In this document: in pieces, positions 1 to 9,579 of the stretch | How positions within the stretch are numbered: the first letter of the stretch is position 1 | Layout: each line of letters begins with the position of its first letter | Source: Sinorhizobium sp. | GTDB lineage: Bacteria; Pseudomonadota; Alphaproteobacteria; Rhizobiales; Rhizobiaceae | DNA: 10,156 nucleotides | Assembly: GCA_031178305.1 (NCBI GenBank) | Contig: JAPSJG010000103.1 | Location: forward strand, 1-10,156 | Reading direction: 5' to 3' | Made by a program: the position numbers and the translations under genes | The notes under the pieces: generated by a model | What the model saw: the letters and a program-made list of their open reading frames with translations, nothing else | The model's database searches: none | What the model was told of the DNA's origin: nothing

Positions 1-68
1 CGCTGTAGCACTTTGAATCGCTGCATGTCTTTGTCCTTGAACCGAGATCGATTTAAGGAGACATGCAG
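1..68 (+). repeat. RIME-like intergenic palindromic repeat, partial copy cut by the window edge
   Basis: This stretch aligns without gaps to 3168-3235, with 6 mismatches in 68 bases (about 91% identity). It starts exactly at CGCTGTAG, the right arm of the first palindrome of the complete copy, so the left part lies outside the window. It contains a long imperfect hairpin: CTGCATGTCT (21-30) pairs with AGACATGCAG (59-68), CCTT (35-38) with AAGG (55-58), and AACCGA (40-45) with TCGATT (48-53) with one mismatch. It lies 26 bp downstream of the trxB stop codon, so trxB mRNA probably ends in or reads through it. The two-palindrome design and length resemble RIME elements of rhizobia. The family name is from memory; the repeat itself is seen directly. 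Confidence 0.8.
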
Positions 69-94
69 GAAGGCGCAGTCCCGATTTGCAGCTT

Positions 95-1069
95 CTATTC
101 GGCTGCGATTGCGACAGGCATATGACCTGCCAGATATTTCTCCGTTTCGAGCGCTGCCATGCAGCCCATCCCGGCGGCGGTCACGGCCTGACGATAAACG
201 TCGTCGGCGACATCGCCGGCGGCAAAGACGCCCGGGACATCGGTCGCGGTAGAATCGGGCGCGGTCCACAGGTAGCCGTTCGACTTTTGCCGAAGCTTGC
301 CCTTGAAGAGTTCCACGGCCGGCGCATGACCGATCGCGACGAAGACGCCGTCGGTCGCCATTTCGGAAATCTCGCCGGTCGTCGTGTTGCGAAGCTTCAC
401 ACCGTTGACCGAGGCCGGCATCGGCGGTTTCGCCGGCGTGCCGAGATACTCGACCACTTCATGGTCCCACACGATCCTCACGTTCGGCTTGGCGAAAAGA
501 CGCTCCTGCAGAATCTTTTCCGCCCGGAATGCGTCACGACGATGAACGACCGTTACCGTCTTGGCGAGATTTGAGAGATAAAGCGCCTCTTCCACGGCCG
601 AGTTGCCGCCGCCGACCACGATCACATCCTTGTTACGATAGAAGAAGCCGTCGCAGGTGGCGCAGGCGGAAACGCCGAAGCCCATGAACGTCTGCTCGGT
701 ATCGATCCCGAGCCATTTCGCCTTGGCGCCCGTCGCGATGATCAAGGCGTCCGTCGTCCACTCGGCGCCGCTATCCGTCTTGATGCGGAAGGGACGGACG
801 GAAAGGTCGACATCGGTCACGATGTCGTTGACGATTTCCGCGCCGACATGCGTCGCCTGTTTCAGCATCTGCTCCATCATCCAGGGCCCCTGGACCGGAT
901 CGGCATAACCCGGATAATTCTCCACATCCGTGGTGATCATCAATTGCCCGCCCTGTTCCATGCCGGCGATGAGTACGGGCGACAGCATGGCGCGCGCCGT
1001 ATAAATCGCGGCGGTGTAACCGGCGGGGCCGGAGCCGATGATCAGCACTTTGGTGTGGCGAGCGGTCAT
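95..1069 (-). CDS. trxB: Thioredoxin reductase (NADPH)
   Basis: The 324-residue product is a cytoplasmic FAD enzyme that passes electrons from NADPH to thioredoxin. It is of normal length for the bacterial low-molecular-weight TrxB family. Visible motifs in order are the FAD-binding GSGPAG (12-17), ENYPG (50-54), the ATG motif ATGA (112-115), the redox-active CATC (136-139), the NADPH-binding GGGNSA (153-158) with VVHRR (174-178), GHAP (247-250), and the second FAD motif GVFAAGDV (280-287). The ATG start is supported by AAGGAC about 6 nt upstream (1076-1081) and by the FAD fold beginning right after it. The gene is transcribed away from lrp, and a palindromic repeat lies just beyond its stop. 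No key residue is missing. Identity is very secure. Confidence 0.97.
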   Translation of the reverse strand: MTARHTKVLIIGSGPAGYTAAIYTARAMLSPVLIAGMEQGGQLMITTDVENYPGYADPVQGPWMMEQMLKQATHVGAEIVNDIVTDVDLSVRPFRIKTDSGAEWTTDALIIATGAKAKWLGIDTEQTFMGFGVSACATCDGFFYRNKDVIVVGGGNSAVEEALYLSNLAKTVTVVHRRDAFRAEKILQERLFAKPNVRIVWDHEVVEYLGTPAKPPMPASVNGVKLRNTTTGEISEMATDGVFVAIGHAPAVELFKGKLRQKSNGYLWTAPDSTATDVPGVFAAGDVADDVYRQAVTAAGMGCMAALETEKYLAGHMPVAIAAE

Positions 1070-1537
1070 GCGCTTGTCCTTAAATCGCCGGAAGACCTGA
1101 TGAGCGCCCTCCGGTACGGTTCGATGCTGGCAAAAATATCGCCATACTTTAGGTATTCACGGCCCGGACTTTCAAGGGCACCCTCGCTGATACACACAAG
1201 TGGTTGCGTCTGCACCAGGAATTTGACACCAGATCGCGCATTTTGCGGCGTTTTTGCCGGAAACTTGTCAATGCGGACGGAATTGTTGCCCGGCGAGCGA
1301 GAGGCGAGGGCGGTCGGCAATGTTCTTGTGCATGCATCCCCCCACACCCTCGTTTCGAAACGACGATACGTGTTAACCACGCAGTGTCGAACATGCAGCC
1401 CGTTGCGTCGGCTTCGCCCGGGCGCGATTGGGCGCCGCCAGCGGTGGGACGACGACTGTTGTCGAGCGGTCGCGCTGTCTGTATGGCAGCAATATGGAAG
1501 CGCCCATGCGGGGCCTCAACAGGTGGGGAAATCGGTA
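1070..1537. other. Divergent trxB-lrp intergenic region (468 bp) with palindromes
   Basis: No convincing coding frame is present; the open frames crossing it have no family resemblance or usable start. It must hold promoters for both trxB and lrp. Apart from the trxB candidate, it has TTGACA (1223-1228) and its inverted copy TGTCAA (1266-1271), which flank an A/T-containing 37-bp segment. It also has a perfect 14-bp palindrome, TCGTTTCGAAACGA (1350-1363). A weak plus-strand promoter-like pair, TTGTCG (1459-1464) and TATGGC (1482-1487) with 17-bp spacing, could serve lrp, but the match is poor. Regulator binding sites are likely here; which regulator cannot be told from the sequence. Confidence 0.5.
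1147..1175 (-). promoter_or_regulatory. Candidate sigma-70 promoter for trxB
   Basis: On the minus strand, TTGAAA (1175-1170) preceded by C gives a rhizobial-type CTTGAAA -35 box. A 17-bp spacer separates it from CTAAAG (1152-1147), a fair match to the rhizobial -10 consensus CTATAT. Transcription would start near 1140 and give a trxB leader of about 70 nt. This rests on consensus matching only. Confidence 0.4.
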
Positions 1538-2008
1538 ATGACCATACGCGTCGACCTCGATGCCATCGACATGAAGATCCTGCGGGAATTGCAGAACAAC
1601 GGCCGAATGACGAATGTGGAGCTTGCCGAGCGGGTGGGAATCTCCGCTCCACCCTGCCTGCGCCGCGTCCGCAAGCTCGAGGAAGCGGGCGTCATTCGCG
1701 GTTACCGCGCCCTCCTGAATGCCTCGGCTCTCGGATACGATCTCGTTGCCTTCTGCATGGTCGGACTGAAACATCAGTCCGACGCCAATCTCAAAGCCTT
1801 CGCCGCCCGCACGGCATCGTGGCCGCTCGTCCGTGAGGCCTGGATGGTCTCCGGCGAGTCCGACTTTCTCCTCCAGTGCGTGGCGGAGAACCTTGCTAGG
1901 TTCCAGGATTTTGTTATTGAAGAACTCACCGCGACCGACAATGTCGATACGGTGCGGACGATGTTGACGATCCGCCAGGTGAAGGACGCCTGTCAGGTCG
2001 AAATCTAG
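1538..2008 (+). CDS. lrp: Lrp/AsnC-family leucine-responsive transcriptional regulator
   Basis: This gives a 156-residue DNA-binding regulator, close to the family's usual length of about 150-165. An N-terminal winged helix-turn-helix (about residues 8-60) includes NVELAERVGIS (26-36) followed by the recognition helix APPCLRRVRKLEEAG (37-51). A C-terminal RAM domain (about 68-150), the ligand-binding and oligomerising part, carries the SGESDFLL motif (105-112). The frame stays open far upstream, but the ATG at 1538 is chosen because AGGTGGGGA (1521-1529) lies at a good distance and the sequence MTIRVDLDAIDMKIL is a typical Lrp start. It is divergent from trxB and lies just upstream of the LPS genes. 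Family membership is secure; the symbol lrp follows the name used for this locus in Sinorhizobium as I recall it. Self-regulation is common in the family but not shown here. Confidence 0.93.
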   Translation: MTIRVDLDAIDMKILRELQNNGRMTNVELAERVGISAPPCLRRVRKLEEAGVIRGYRALLNASALGYDLVAFCMVGLKHQSDANLKAFAARTASWPLVREAWMVSGESDFLLQCVAENLARFQDFVIEELTATDNVDTVRTMLTIRQVKDACQVEI

Positions 2009-2056
2009 CGCGGGATCAAGAAAACGGCCCGGACCTCGCGCCAACTTCTTAGAAGC

Positions 2057-2102
2057 GATCACGTTTAATCATCGTGATCTAGGAGCGGGGATCACTCCCG
2101 CT
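2057..2102 (+). other. Overlapping hairpins between lrp and the lpsC-like gene
   Basis: Two adjacent stems are visible. GATCACG (2057-2063) pairs with CGTGATC (2073-2079) across a 9-nt loop, and AGCGGG (2084-2089) pairs with CCCGCT (2097-2102) across 7 nt. A third stem, GTGATC (2074-2079) with GATCAC (2090-2095), would exclude both. No T-run follows, so this is a poor intrinsic terminator. It may be an end or stabiliser of the lrp transcript, a dispersed repeat, or a leader structure for the next gene. Confidence 0.5.
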
Positions 2103-2134
2103 GTCATCAAGGCTTTGTTTGCTAGGCGAGCGAA

Positions 2135-3007
2135 TTGAAACATCTGCACGACGACAGCCCGGACGCGCCGGAAGTGGCGACAAAGAGCAACTCCGTTGCT
2201 TCGAAACTGCCGCTCTCCGCCTTCATCATCTGTCAGGATGAAGAGGCCTATCTCGGCAATTGCATCGAGAGCCTCGAGCAATGCGCTGAAATCGTGATCG
2301 TCGACTCTGGCTCTAAGGACGGCACGGCGGCTTTGGTACAGTCCTATATCGACGAGGGCTGGCCTATCCTTTTCATGTATGAACGCTGGCGGGGCTATGC
2401 GGGGCAGAAGCAGTTCGCCCTCGACCAGTGCCGGCAACCCTGGTGCATCAACATCGATGCCGACGAAAGGCTGGATGGGCCGCTCAAGGCCCTGCTCCCG
2501 TCGCTTCTCGATGCTCCGGATGACATCGTTGGCTGGAGGGTGGCGCGCCGCCCCTATCTGATCGGCTACGGTTACACGCCCGAGAGGGTGCACGAACGCC
2601 GCAATCTGCGCCTGATCCGTAACGGGCGCGGCCACTACGATCTCAGCCAGAAGGTGCACGAAGGAATCGTGCCGGACGGGAAGGTCGGCGCTGCCAGGAC
2701 CGGCAGCCTGCTGCATTTCCGGCCACTGATCATCGACGACCAGATCCTCAAGGAGAACAAATATTCAACGCTGAAAGCGGAACAGCAATTTGCCGAGGGC
2801 AGGCCGCCACGGCGCTACAAGATGCTGCTTGGACCGCCGCTCTATTTTTACCGGCTCTATTTCCGCAACGGACTGTGGCGGTGCGGTTTTCCGGGATTCA
2901 TAGAGGCGATGACCGGTGCGATCTATGCGTTCCTGACGGCGACGAAGATCTATCAGCGAAACGCGTTGAAGGCGCGCCCGAATAACGACGATGCGCTTTC
3001 CCGTTAA
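2135..3007 (+). CDS. lpsC: LPS-core glycosyltransferase, family 2, WaaE/KdtX type (LpsC-like)
   Basis: The 290-residue product is predicted to transfer a sugar from a nucleotide-sugar donor to the LPS core on the inner side of the cytoplasmic membrane. The GT-A fold starts at LSAFIICQDEEAYL (27-40). DSGSKDGT (57-64) is the nucleotide-binding loop and NIDADE (106-111) contains the DXD-like metal site. GYAGQKQFA (87-95), RRNLRLI, SQKVHEG and LLHF are typical of the WaaE/KdtX subgroup. The chosen start is TTG at 2135 with AGGCGAG (2124-2130) upstream; this is uncertain, since about 25 residues precede the conserved fold and a GTG at codon 14 (2174) is possible. It follows lrp on the same strand by 126 bp and precedes the lpsE-like gene. 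The symbol is from memory of the S. meliloti lpsB-E-D-C cluster; donor and acceptor sugar are unknown. Confidence 0.85.
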   Translation: MKHLHDDSPDAPEVATKSNSVASKLPLSAFIICQDEEAYLGNCIESLEQCAEIVIVDSGSKDGTAALVQSYIDEGWPILFMYERWRGYAGQKQFALDQCRQPWCINIDADERLDGPLKALLPSLLDAPDDIVGWRVARRPYLIGYGYTPERVHERRNLRLIRNGRGHYDLSQKVHEGIVPDGKVGAARTGSLLHFRPLIIDDQILKENKYSTLKAEQQFAEGRPPRRYKMLLGPPLYFYRLYFRNGLWRCGFPGFIEAMTGAIYAFLTATKIYQRNALKARPNNDDALSR

Positions 3008-3027
3008 ACCCCTGAAAGCCTGGGATA

Positions 3028-3040
3028 CGTGAAAATCACG
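3028..3040 (+). other. Small hairpin just after the lpsC-like gene
   Basis: CGTGA (3028-3032) pairs with TCACG (3036-3040) across a 3-nt loop, 20 bp after the stop codon. The stem is short and no T-run follows, so it is at best a weak transcript end. Confidence 0.2.
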
Positions 3041-3099
3041 GATACACCCTTTCGGCGGGGAATTGGCGCCGGACGTTCTGTGCGAAGTCCAGTCAAAGC

Positions 3100-3129
3100 T
3101 TGACACGGGGCGCATTCATACCCTGCGAT
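3100..3129 (+). promoter_or_regulatory. Possible promoter upstream of the repeat and the lpsE-like gene
   Basis: CTTGACA ending at 3105 is an excellent rhizobial -35 box. The best -10 at 18-bp spacing is TGCGAT (3124-3129), which is weak. If used, transcription would run through the palindromic repeat into the lpsE-like gene. Evidence is the -35 match and position only. Confidence 0.25.
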
Positions 3130-3131
3130 CA

Positions 3132-3235
3132 CTACAGCGCCGCGCGTCTCATCGGACGCGCAAAGATCGCTGTAGCCCTTTCAATCGCCGCATGTCTTTG
3201 TCTTTGAATCGAGTTCGATTTAAGGAGACATGCAG
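3132..3235 (+). repeat. Complete RIME-like two-palindrome intergenic element
   Basis: This is a 104-bp element made of two palindromes. In the first, CTACAGCG (3132-3139) pairs with CGCTGTAG (3168-3175), and nested inside GCGCGTC (3142-3148) pairs with GACGCGC (3155-3161). In the second, GCATGTCT (3190-3197) pairs with AGACATGC (3226-3233), and inside it AATCGA (3207-3212) pairs with TCGATT (3215-3220). The second part repeats at 1-68 in the same orientation. Its length and two large palindromes match what I recall of RIME1 (about 108 bp). It sits 18 bp before the start codon of the lpsE-like gene. Its AAGGAGA resembles a ribosome-binding site but lies too far upstream to serve as one. Confidence 0.85.
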
Positions 3236-3253
3236 TAGGGATACGGCGGTAAA

Positions 3254-4276
3254 ATGAAGATTATTCACTTCCACTTCGGCAAGGACGGCGGCGCGGAGCG
3301 CTTTTTCGTGCACCTCGTCAATGCGTTTGCCGATCGCGGGATCGAGCAGACATCCATCATCCGGCCGGGCCGCATCTGGCGCCGCGAGATCGAAGGCTCC
3401 ACCCGCATCCTGGAAAGCCACTTCCGCAACCTGTCGCCGGATCGGCTGCTCATGCCGCTGAAGGTCAGGCGCATGGCCGAGCGCGGCAAGCCGGACGTGC
3501 TCATGGCCTGGGCACCGCGCGCCAGCGAGCTCATGCCGGCCTATGGAGGGTGCATCAAGATTTCTCGCCTTGGCGACTATCCGCCGCGCCTTGACTACTT
3601 CAAGAATTCCGACTGCCTTGTCTGCAATACGCCGGGCATAGCCGACCATGTTCGCAAGCTTGGCTGGAAGCGAGATGTCGAGATCATCTCGAATTTCACC
3701 AGTACCGACCGGGTGCGGCCCATAGCCAGGGAAACGCTCGACACGCCCGCCGACGCGCCGCTCGTCATGTCGATGGGGCGTTTTGTCGAACGCAAGGGGT
3801 TCCACACTCTGATCGAGGCCATGAGCAAGCTGGCCGGCGCCTATCTCTGGCTGCTCGGTGACGGCGAGGAGCAGGAAAACCTGCAAAAGCTCGCGGCCGA
3901 TCTCGGCGTCTCCGATCGGGTGCGCTTCGCAGGCTGGCAGAAGGATGCGAGACCTTTCCTGGCCGCCGCCGATATATTCGTCATGCCCTCCAGTCACGAA
4001 CCGCTCGGCAACGTCATCCTGGAAGCCTGGGCCCAGGCCAGACCGGTCGTGTCGAGCCGATCCGAGGGGCCGCAATGGTTCATGCAGGACGGGGAGAATG
4101 GCCTGATGGTGGACATCGGCGATGCCGACGGGTTTGCGCGTGCGATCGAGCGGATCGCAAATGACCGGGCACTCGGCGCTCGACTCGCCGAGCGAGGGCA
4201 CGAGACGCTCGTCGATCAGTTTTCGAAAGAGGCTATCACCGACGCCTATCTGAAATTGTTCGCATCGAAGCGTTAG
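3254..4276 (+). CDS. lpsE: LPS-core glycosyltransferase, family 4 (LpsE-like)
   Basis: The 340-residue GT-B glycosyltransferase is predicted to add a core sugar to LPS at the cytoplasmic face of the inner membrane. The N-terminal acceptor half begins MKIIHFHFGKDGGAERF, with the GGAE loop at 12-15. The C-terminal donor half has GRFVERKG (175-182), LGDGEE (201-206), and the retaining-transferase motif E249-(7 residues)-E257 in HEPLGNVILE, followed by GPQW and ENG. The length agrees with the S. meliloti LpsE I recall. The ATG at 3254 fits the fold, but the upstream sequence (GGCGGT) is a weak ribosome-binding site, and a palindromic repeat ends 18 bp before the ATG. It converges on lpsB with a 5-bp gap. 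The family call is secure; the exact sugar and the symbol are less so. Confidence 0.87.
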   Translation: MKIIHFHFGKDGGAERFFVHLVNAFADRGIEQTSIIRPGRIWRREIEGSTRILESHFRNLSPDRLLMPLKVRRMAERGKPDVLMAWAPRASELMPAYGGCIKISRLGDYPPRLDYFKNSDCLVCNTPGIADHVRKLGWKRDVEIISNFTSTDRVRPIARETLDTPADAPLVMSMGRFVERKGFHTLIEAMSKLAGAYLWLLGDGEEQENLQKLAADLGVSDRVRFAGWQKDARPFLAAADIFVMPSSHEPLGNVILEAWAQARPVVSSRSEGPQWFMQDGENGLMVDIGDADGFARAIERIANDRALGARLAERGHETLVDQFSKEAITDAYLKLFASKR

Positions 4277-4281
4277 CACGA

Positions 4282-5337
4282 TCAGCGCATCAGGCTCTCA
4301 TAGATAGCCCCGATCGCCCGCGCTTCGCCCTCGATCGCAAAGGCCTGCGAGACCCGTGCCAGCCCGTTCGCGCCGGCCGTGGCAAGCCGCGCCGGATCAT
4401 CCATGAACGCGGCGGCGCCGTCGACCATTGCCTTCAGGTCTCCGGCAGGGACAAGGAGGCCCGTTTCTTCGGGTCCCTCGGCGACCAGTTCGGAAAATGC
4501 GCCGACATCGGTGGCGACGACGGGCACGCTGCTGGCCATTGCTTCCAGCGGCGTCAACCCGAAGCCCTCCCAGCGTTGCGGCGCGATGAAGAGGTCGAGA
4601 GCCCGGTACCAGTCGGGAATATTGGTGTGTTCGCCGACGAACAGGATGCGGTCGGCGAGCCCGGCCTTCGCGACGCGCGCCTTTAGCTCGGCCTCGAAGG
4701 CGAGGTGAGGCCCGGTCGCCCGACCCGCCACGATAGCGCGCCAATCGGCCCGGCGGGGCAGGAGGGCGATCATGCTGTCGACGAACAGGTCCGTCCCCTT
4801 CTGGTGACGCACCCGCCCGAAGCATCCGGCATATTTCTTGGAAGGATCGAGGCCGAGCGCGCGTTTTGCCTCGGCTCTGTCAAGCGGCGGATGGAAGCGC
4901 TTGGTGTCAATGCCGTGCAGGATTACCGTGTTCGGCATTTCGAGATAGGCAGCAGTCTTGCCGCTCGTCGCAATCACCGCGTCCATCCGGCGGATGAGGA
5001 ACTTGCTCCAACCGGTATGCCGCCGCTGAGAGGCGGAGGTGAAGACGATCCGGATCTTCATGCGCAGGAAGTCGCGAAGCAGAACCGCCGGCAGCATCTC
5101 GACATTGCGGCGCGCATGCCATATCCGGTAGCTGCACCCCGCCGGCGCCCGCCACAACTGGATCAGGTCGCGAAATCGGATGGATGGCAGGCTCGCCGGC
5201 AGCCCCGGGCCGAGAACCGCGACTTTCTGGCCGAGCGCCCTTTGAACGGGGACAAGCTGGATGATGGTCGAAGTGACGCCGGAGAGGCGGCGCTTGAAAT
5301 TGGGCGCAATGATCTCGATGTCGCGGATATCGACCAC
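4282..5337 (-). CDS. lpsB: LPS-core mannosyltransferase LpsB (glycosyltransferase family 4)
   Basis: This GT-B enzyme is homologous to S. meliloti LpsB and R. leguminosarum LpcC, which add mannose to Kdo in the inner LPS core. Visible features (numbered from GTG 5337) are IAPNFKRRLSGVTSTI near the start, HARRN (74-78), GRVRHQKG (174-181) in the donor domain, and the E257-(7)-E265 motif in EGFGLTPLE. I start at GTG 5337 (351 residues), because GAGGAG (5352-5347) lies 9 nt upstream. The in-frame ATG at 5358 (358 residues) has no visible ribosome-binding site. greA lies 84 bp upstream on the same strand, with a weak terminator between. The stop faces that of the lpsE-like gene. Identity is well supported by the family motifs and synteny. 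Confidence 0.92.
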   Translation of the reverse strand: MVDIRDIEIIAPNFKRRLSGVTSTIIQLVPVQRALGQKVAVLGPGLPASLPSIRFRDLIQLWRAPAGCSYRIWHARRNVEMLPAVLLRDFLRMKIRIVFTSASQRRHTGWSKFLIRRMDAVIATSGKTAAYLEMPNTVILHGIDTKRFHPPLDRAEAKRALGLDPSKKYAGCFGRVRHQKGTDLFVDSMIALLPRRADWRAIVAGRATGPHLAFEAELKARVAKAGLADRILFVGEHTNIPDWYRALDLFIAPQRWEGFGLTPLEAMASSVPVVATDVGAFSELVAEGPEETGLLVPAGDLKAMVDGAAAFMDDPARLATAGANGLARVSQAFAIEGEARAIGAIYESLMR

Positions 5338-5346
5338 GTAAGCGCT

Positions 5347-5352
5347 CTCCTC
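5347..5352 (-). promoter_or_regulatory. Ribosome-binding site that favours the GTG start of lpsB
   Basis: GAGGAG on the minus strand (seen as CTCCTC on plus) lies 9 nt before GTG 5337. It falls inside the longer reading from ATG 5358, which has only CGTCGTCGC directly before it. Confidence 0.6.
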
Positions 5353-5385
5353 GCGCATGCGACGACGAAAATTTGGTAGAGGGGA

Positions 5386-5410
5386 GAAAATGGGGCGAAA
5401 CCATTGCCCC
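5386..5410 (-). terminator. Weak intrinsic terminator after greA
   Basis: On the minus strand GGGGC (5410-5406) pairs with GCCCC (5396-5392) across a 9-nt loop, followed by ATTTTC (5391-5386). The stem is only 5 bp, so partial read-through from greA into lpsB is likely. Confidence 0.4.
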
Positions 5411-5421
5411 CGGTGGGCTGG

Positions 5422-5898
5422 TCAGCCCCAGTGGATGGCGAGGATTTCGTACGCCTTCGAGCCGCCGGGCGCATTGACTTCGATGGAATCCCCGACTTCC
5501 TTGCCGATCAGCGCGCGGGCGATCGGCGAGGAGATCGATATCCGGCCGGCCTTCACATCGGCTTCCTGATCGCCGACGATCTGATAGGTCTTTTCTTCCT
5601 CGGTATCCTCGTCAACAAGCTTGACCCTGGCACCGAACTTGATCTTCGAGCCGGACATCTTCGAAAGATCGATAACTTCAGCCCTGGCGATCAGGTCCTC
5701 GAGCTCCGAGATTCGACCTTCATTATGGCTCTGGGCTTCCTTGGCGGCATGATATTCGGCATTTTCCGACAAGTCGCCATGGGCGCGAGCCTCGGCGATC
5801 GCTTCGATGATTCGCGGGCGTTCTTCCTGCTGCCGCCAGCGCAGCTCCTCCTGCAGATTGACGAATCCACCCTGGGTCATCGGAACTTTGTCGACCAT
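5422..5898 (-). CDS. greA: Transcription elongation factor GreA
   Basis: This 158-residue cytoplasmic protein binds RNA polymerase through its secondary channel and stimulates cleavage of backtracked RNA. The N-terminal coiled coil (about 12-76) carries the tip motif GDLSENAEY (41-49), with the acidic residues D42 and E45 needed for cleavage. The C-terminal FKBP-like domain has GRISISSPIARALIGKEVGD (118-137). The start chosen is ATG 5898 (MVDKVPMTQ), which gives the normal family length and has AAGGG about 8 nt upstream. An in-frame ATG at 5922 would add eight atypical residues and has no support. It sits between carB and lpsB on the same strand, with structured DNA upstream. No key residue is missing. 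Confidence 0.97.
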   Translation of the reverse strand: MVDKVPMTQGGFVNLQEELRWRQQEERPRIIEAIAEARAHGDLSENAEYHAAKEAQSHNEGRISELEDLIARAEVIDLSKMSGSKIKFGARVKLVDEDTEEEKTYQIVGDQEADVKAGRISISSPIARALIGKEVGDSIEVNAPGGSKAYEILAIHWG

Positions 5899-5922
5899 TT
5901 TGTTACCCTTGATCAAGCACAC

Positions 5923-5982
5923 GGCGCCACCTTTCGGCGGCGCCTACGCAAAAGAAAACGGCCTCCGGAGCGAAAGCACCGG
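5923..5982 (-). promoter_or_regulatory. Two GC-rich hairpins in the greA leader
   Basis: The first hairpin (5923-5944) pairs GGCGCC (5923-5928) with GGCGCC (5939-5944) plus an inner CC/GG, with a 4-nt loop. The second (5965-5982) pairs CCGG with CCGG and GC with GC around a 4-nt AAAG/TTTC core segment. Both would be transcribed if greA starts near 6002. No T-run follows either, so they are not standard terminators. Confidence 0.4.
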
Positions 5983-6008
5983 AACCGTCCGAAACATCCG
6001 AACCGCTC

Positions 6009-6037
6009 TTATAGCAGAAAGCCGATCGGCTTTGCCA
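6009..6037 (-). promoter_or_regulatory. Possible greA promoter
   Basis: On the minus strand CTATAA (6014-6009) is a good -10 box. At 17-bp spacing the -35 would be TGGCAA (6037-6032), a weak match. The spacer contains most of a perfect 16-bp palindrome. A start near 6002 would give a greA leader of about 100 nt. Confidence 0.35.
6018..6033 (-). terminator. Palindrome after carB, possible terminator
   Basis: AAAGCCGATCGGCTTT is a perfect 16-bp palindrome that folds into a 6-bp stem with a GATC loop, 37 bp past the carB stop. On the minus strand it ends in TTT then CTGC, a short U-tract. It could end carB transcripts or act as an operator, because it overlaps the candidate greA promoter. Confidence 0.4.
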
Positions 6038-6070
6038 GATTTTTCAGCCGCGCGGATGGTGTCTCCGAAG

Positions 6071-9559
<3,489 letters not shown>

Positions 9560-9579
9560 AGGCTCTCATCCGTTTTGGC

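Noticed and set aside
13..252. Small plus-strand frame beginning in the repeat at the left edge
   Set aside because: Its first residues come from the repeat and the rest is antisense to trxB.
1067..1092. trxB ribosome-binding region shares CGATTTAAGGA with the repeat arm
   Set aside because: An 11-base match that includes a ribosome-binding site could easily be chance, and no second arm of the repeat is found nearby.
848..1537. Upstream extension of the lrp frame back into trxB
   Set aside because: It overlaps trxB on the other strand, and the ribosome-binding site and family start both point to ATG 1538.
3149..4279. 376-codon minus-strand frame opposite the lpsE-like gene
   Set aside because: The plus-strand gene has full GT4 motifs. 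The minus frame's start region is just the translated palindromic repeat.
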